From: an uncultured Coriobacteriaceae bacterium
GTDB taxonomy: Bacteria; Actinomycetota; Coriobacteriia; Coriobacteriales; Coriobacteriaceae
NCBI GenBank assembly: GCA_944322305.1
Contig: CALUOP010000002.1
Span: 1-64,000 of the forward strand
Length of the DNA: 64,000 nucleotides
Direction: 5' to 3'
The position numbers and the translations under genes are program-made. The notes under the pieces were generated by a model. It worked only from the letters and a program-made list of their open reading frames with translations, did no database searches and had not been told where the DNA came from. Position 1 is the stretch's first letter. Every line of letters begins with the position of its first letter. This document shows, piece by piece, positions 59,562 through 64,000 of this stretch.

Positions 59562-61253
59562 ATGACTGACGTGATGCAAACGCCGCAGGCGGGTTCTTGC
59601 GCGGCGGATTTCAACGCGAGCAGAGCAGGCCTCAGCGCCAACGCCTCTGGAGCGTCGGTGACCGCGGCCGACCCATCGGCCGCCGCCAGCCCGGCCACGG
59701 CCAGCCCGGTTACCACCGCCGGCTCGGCCACCACCAGCCCGGCCGCCGCGTGCGCTCCCGCGACCGACCCCGTCGCCTCCGCCCCGCGCGACCTTACCTG
59801 CGACGTGGTGATCGTGGGTTGCGGCGTCGGCGGGCTCTACACCGCGCTCAAGCTGCCGTCCACGCTCGACGTCGTGATGCTATCCAAGGGCGCGGTGGAC
59901 GAGTGCGACTCCATGCTCGCGCAGGGCGGCATCTGCGTGCTCGCCGACGCCGACGACTACGACGCCTACGTTGAAGACACCCTGCGCGCCGGTCATTACG
60001 AGAACCGCCTCGAAAGCGTGGACGTCATGGTGCGCTCGAGCCGCGCGGTGATCGACGACCTCGTTGACCTGGGCGTCGACTTCGAGCGCACGTCGGGCGG
60101 GGCGCTCGCCTTCACGCGCGAGGGGGCCCACTCGCGCCCGCGCATCTGCTACCACGCCGACATCACGGGCGAGGCCATCACCACGGCGCTGCTCGCCCGC
60201 GTGCGCGAGCGCGCTAACGTGCGCATCTTAGAGCACACCGCCATGATCGACCTGCTGGACGCGCCGACGGACGCCGCGGATGCACCGGCCGGCACCTCAG
60301 GCGCGACCCCCGCGCCCGGCGCCGCGCCCGCGTGCGCCGGCGTGCGCGCCGTGCCCGTGGCGCCCGGCGCGGAAAACCAGCGCGCCGAGGAGCTCACCGG
60401 TGCCGCCGGGCGCGCCGCGGCCGCGGGAGGCGCAGGCAATGCGGGCGGGGAGGAAACCTGCCCGGCGCCTGCACCAAGAGGCTCTTCTGATCCCGCCGCG
60501 CCGAACGCCTTTTGCATCTACGCGCGGGCCACGGTGCTTGCGTGCGGCGGCATCGGCGGGCTGTACGAGCGCTCCACCAACTTCCCGAGCCTCACCGGCG
60601 ACGCCTGCCGCATCGCCGAGCGCCACGGCGCGGTGCTGGAGCACATGGATTACGTGCAGATCCACCCCACGAGCCTCTACGCCGGCCCGGCCCGCACCGC
60701 CGAGGCCAACCTGCCCGGCCAGCCGCCCCGCACCGCCGACGACCGCGCCTTCCTCATCTCGGAGTCGTGCCGCGGCGAGGGCGCGGTGCTTTTGGACGCC
60801 GCCGGCGAGCGCTTCTGCGACGAGCTGCAGCCGCGCGACGTGGTCACCGCGGCCATCCGCGCCAAGATGGCCGAGGAGGGCTCCGACCACGTGCGCCTCT
60901 CGTTTGAACACGTGCCGGCCGAGGTGGTCCGCACGCACTTCGCACATATATATGAGCGCTGCCTGGAGGAGGGCTACGACATCACGCGCGAGCCCGTTCC
61001 CGTGGTGCCGGCGCAGCATTACTTCATGGGCGGCATCCATGTGGACGTGGACGGGCGCACCGGTGTGCCGGGGCTGTTCGCGGTGGGCGAGACCAGCTGC
61101 ACGGGCGTGCACGGCAAGAACCGCCTGGCGAGCAACAGCCTGCTCGAGGCGCTGGTGTGGGCGCGCCGCGCGGCGCAGGTGATCGCCAGCGGTGAGAGCC
61201 TGCCGGTCGAGAAGATCGGCGAGCCGGCGCTGCCGGGCGAGAAGCGCGCGTAG
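59562..61253 (+). CDS. nadB: L-aspartate oxidase
   Basis: This 563-residue FAD enzyme oxidises aspartate to iminoaspartate, the substrate of NadA. The dinucleotide motif VVIVGCGVGGLYTALKL is near 84. The FAD contact is SMLAQGGICV, REGAHSRPRICYHADITG follows, and the catalytic Arg region is PVVPAQHYFMGGIHVDVDG. FAD binding is completed by GLFAVGETSCTGVHGKNRLA. Two unusual parts are a 78-residue Ala/Ser/Thr-rich N-terminal extension and a 60-residue Ala/Gly-rich insertion at about 245-305. It starts 9 bases after the nadA stop. Confidence 0.95.
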   Translation: MTDVMQTPQAGSCAADFNASRAGLSANASGASVTAADPSAAASPATASPVTTAGSATTSPAAACAPATDPVASAPRDLTCDVVIVGCGVGGLYTALKLPSTLDVVMLSKGAVDECDSMLAQGGICVLADADDYDAYVEDTLRAGHYENRLESVDVMVRSSRAVIDDLVDLGVDFERTSGGALAFTREGAHSRPRICYHADITGEAITTALLARVRERANVRILEHTAMIDLLDAPTDAADAPAGTSGATPAPGAAPACAGVRAVPVAPGAENQRAEELTGAAGRAAAAGGAGNAGGEETCPAPAPRGSSDPAAPNAFCIYARATVLACGGIGGLYERSTNFPSLTGDACRIAERHGAVLEHMDYVQIHPTSLYAGPARTAEANLPGQPPRTADDRAFLISESCRGEGAVLLDAAGERFCDELQPRDVVTAAIRAKMAEEGSDHVRLSFEHVPAEVVRTHFAHIYERCLEEGYDITREPVPVVPAQHYFMGGIHVDVDGRTGVPGLFAVGETSCTGVHGKNRLASNSLLEALVWARRAAQVIASGESLPVEKIGEPALPGEKRA

Positions 61254-61319
61254 CGAACGCGCGGCGGTGCCGGCCAGGCGGGCCGGCGCCGCGAGAACAG
61301 CGGACGAGAAGGGACGCAG

Positions 61320-62273
61320 ATGGATCCGATCACGATGAAGCTGCAGGCCGAGCCGGTTATCCTGGCGGCGCTGCGCGAGGACATGAACGCCGGCGACCTC
61401 TCCACCGAGGCGGTGATGCCCGAGCCGCACGCCGCGGTGGTTGACCTGATCGCCAAGCAGGACGGCGTCATCGCCGGGCTTGACGTGTTCGAGCGCACGT
61501 TTACGCTGCTGGACGCCGCGGCGCGCGTGGAGCTCATGCCGCGCGGCACAAGCGCGGAGGCCGAGGGCACCTCGGCCGCGCCGGCAGACTCCGGTGCTGC
61601 GGAGGCCGGCGTTGCCGAGGCCGGCACCTGCGCCCGCCCGGTCCGCGACGGCGACGAAGTGCGCGCCGGCGAGCTTGTCGCCCGCGTGTACGCCGACGCG
61701 CGCGTGCTGCTCTCGGGCGAGCGCGTGGCGCTGAACTTCCTGCAGCGCATGAGCGGCATCGCCACCTACACCCGCCGCGTGGCGGGCTACCTGGAGGGCA
61801 CCGGCACCTGCCTGGTCGACACGCGCAAAACCACGCCGGGCCTGCGCGTGTTCGAGAAGGAGGCCGTGCGGGCCGGCGGCGCGCGCAACCACCGCTACAA
61901 CCTCTCGCAGGCTGTGATGCTCAAAGACAACCACATCGCCGCGGCCGGCGGCATCGCCCAGGCGGTGGCGGCCGCCCGGGAGCGCGCACCGTTCGTGTGC
62001 ACGGTTGAGGTGGAGGTCGAGAGCCTCTCGCAGGTGCGCGAGGCGCTTGCCGCTGGTGCGGACATCGTCATGCTCGACAACATGACGCACGCCGAGATGG
62101 CCGAGGCCGTCCAGGTCATCGACGGGTGGGCCAAGACGGAGTGCTCGGGCAACGTGACGGCCGAGAACGTGCGCGCCCTGGCCGACTTGGGCGTGGACTA
62201 CATTTCCTCCGGCGCGCTGACCCATTCGGCTGGTATCCTCGATCTCAGCATGAAGTACCTGCGCCTGCTGTAG
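61320..62273 (+). CDS. nadC: Nicotinate-nucleotide pyrophosphorylase (carboxylating)
   Basis: This 317-residue quinolinate phosphoribosyltransferase makes NaMN from quinolinate and PRPP. Motifs are EDMNAGDLSTEAVMP, LNFLQRMSGIATYTRR, DTRKTTPGLRVFEKEAVRAG, HRYNLSQAVMLKDNHI, EVEVESLSQVREAL and DIVMLDNMT, then YISSGALTHSA at the C-terminus. An Ala/Glu-rich insertion at about 77-103 lengthens the N-terminal domain. The ATG at 61320 has a weak GAGAAGG-type site upstream. It is the third gene of the NAD operon. Confidence 0.96.
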   Translation: MDPITMKLQAEPVILAALREDMNAGDLSTEAVMPEPHAAVVDLIAKQDGVIAGLDVFERTFTLLDAAARVELMPRGTSAEAEGTSAAPADSGAAEAGVAEAGTCARPVRDGDEVRAGELVARVYADARVLLSGERVALNFLQRMSGIATYTRRVAGYLEGTGTCLVDTRKTTPGLRVFEKEAVRAGGARNHRYNLSQAVMLKDNHIAAAGGIAQAVAAARERAPFVCTVEVEVESLSQVREALAAGADIVMLDNMTHAEMAEAVQVIDGWAKTECSGNVTAENVRALADLGVDYISSGALTHSAGILDLSMKYLRLL

Positions 62274-62369
62274 GCGGGTGCGGATGCGTTTGGCACGGGG
62301 TCGCGCGCATGTAGCGCGGCTCCGGGGCCGGCGGCTTACCGGGCGGGCGAGAAGGGCAGGGAGGCGGTT

Positions 62370-62927
62370 ATGAGCGGAGAAGAGCGCAGGCGCGCGCTGA
62401 CGGCCGAGCTTGCGGCGGCCGCGGCGCCGGTTGCGGGCGCTGAGCTGGCGCGGCGCCTGGGCGTGAGCCGCCAGGTCATCGTGCAGGACGTGGCGCTGCT
62501 GCGCAGCCGCGGCACGCAGGTGCTCTCCACCAACCGCGGCTATGTGCTGGCCCCTGCGCCGGCCGCTGCCCCCGCGCGCCCGCAGCGCGTTTTCAAGACC
62601 TGCCACACGGCTGAGCAGACGCGCGACGAGCTCACCTGCATCGTAGACTTGGGCGCGCGCGTGGAGGACGTGCAGGTGAACCACCGCGCCTACGGCCGGC
62701 TCCGCGCGCCTCTGGGTATCGCGAGCCGCCGCGACGTGGACGCGTTTATCCACGACATCGAGACGGGCAAGTCCTCGCCGCTCATGACGGTGACCTCGGG
62801 CTACCACTTCCACACGGTCTCGGCAGATGCAGAGGAGATCTTGGACGAGGTGGCCGCGGCCCTTGCCGCGCGCGGCTACCTGGCCAAGCTAATGCCCTAC
62901 GAGCAAGCCGAGTTCGGCGCTGCGTAA
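62370..62927 (+). CDS. niaR: Niacin-responsive repressor NiaR (HTH_11 plus 3H domain)
   Basis: This 185-residue regulator has an N-terminal winged HTH (GAELARRLGVSRQVIVQDVALL, about 20-42). The 3H domain is named for conserved histidines, seen in NHRAYGR, FIHDIETG and GYHFHTVSA. It binds niacin and represses NAD-synthesis or niacin-uptake genes. A Pro/Ala linker (APAPAAAPARPQ) joins the two parts. It lies 97 bases after nadC and is most likely co-transcribed, giving autoregulation through the palindrome at 58424-58445. Confidence 0.93.
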   Translation: MSGEERRRALTAELAAAAAPVAGAELARRLGVSRQVIVQDVALLRSRGTQVLSTNRGYVLAPAPAAAPARPQRVFKTCHTAEQTRDELTCIVDLGARVEDVQVNHRAYGRLRAPLGIASRRDVDAFIHDIETGKSSPLMTVTSGYHFHTVSADAEEILDEVAAALAARGYLAKLMPYEQAEFGAA

Positions 62928-62971
62928 CGACGCACCGCAGGGGCCTGCCATTGGGGACGGGTGGACCGGCG

Positions 62972-64000
<1,029 letters not shown>

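Noticed and set aside
60297-62813. Open frame of over 800 codons opposite nadB, nadC and niaR
   Set aside because: It is a shadow of three well-identified genes and has no ribosome site or domain.

Overview
The window is GC-rich (roughly two thirds G+C), with strong AGGAGG-like ribosome sites. Its genes include FtsH with tilS and hpt, a FeoA-FeoB fusion, a DUF3793-flavodoxin pair, nadA-nadB-nadC with the 3H-domain repressor NiaR, hydrogenase maturation genes with NikR, and an SMR guanidinium exporter. This points to an anaerobic gut-type actinomycete of the class Coriobacteriia (Collinsella/Olsenella-like). That placement is inferred from gene content and style, not from a marker gene.

Layout. 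1-1.3 kb: an IS3-type insertion sequence with a broken or overlapping reading-frame pair. 1.3-6.3 kb: a degenerate 24-bp repeat array, an orphan PTS IIB protein, an LTA-synthase-like membrane sulfatase, Hsp20 with a candidate operator, and an anchored low-complexity protein. 6.4-16.5 kb: cysteine desulfurase, FeoAB, a YycJ-like hydrolase, and the tilS-hpt-ftsH run. 16.6-24.4 kb: aminotransferase, PHP phosphatase, parvulin-type foldase, a small unknown protein, glmS and a HAD phosphatase. 24.5-31 kb: a LysR regulator divergent from YeiH, flavodoxin plus DUF3793, a membrane-anchored XRE protein and a Bax-inhibitor-like protein. 31-35.7 kb: coaX, an OPT transporter and ilvE. 35.8-42.4 kb: a two-component system with an ABC exporter of three permeases (peptide or lantibiotic immunity type). 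This is interrupted by an AT-rich inverted-repeat element and by a guanidine-III riboswitch with its gdx exporter. 42.5-48 kb: a truncated P-type ATPase with a candidate leader peptide, pyrE, a lipoprotein, an RsmB-like methylase, a HAD phosphatase and a low-GC membrane peptide. 48.1-55.8 kb: hypF-hypC-hypD-(41-aa peptide)-hypE, then nikR and a small His-containing protein. 56.2-63 kb: thioredoxin, an unknown protein, a flavin reductase and the NiaR-controlled NAD operon. The window ends inside a GH1 6-phospho-beta-glucosidase.

Functional themes. Metal supply links FeoAB (iron), the flavodoxin pair (probably iron sparing) and the Hyp/NikR block (nickel for a [NiFe] hydrogenase whose structural genes are not in view). 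De novo NAD synthesis is a compact autoregulated operon. Several core enzymes (cysteine desulfurase, NadA, NadB, NadC, HypD, HypF, the response regulator) carry Ala/Gly/Pro-rich or repetitive insertions.

The most unusual content is intergenic. There are two facing two-level hairpins with compensatory stem changes (21.26-21.45 kb) and two nested GTTGGTCGC hairpins (20.5 and 56.0 kb). Two opposed arrays of an exact 30-bp period lie between hypC and hypF (51.3-52.0 kb). There is also a 181-bp terminal-inverted-repeat element (40.7 kb) and a 13-bp inverted repeat spanning a promoter (6.45-6.56 kb). No rRNA, tRNA or CRISPR locus was seen.
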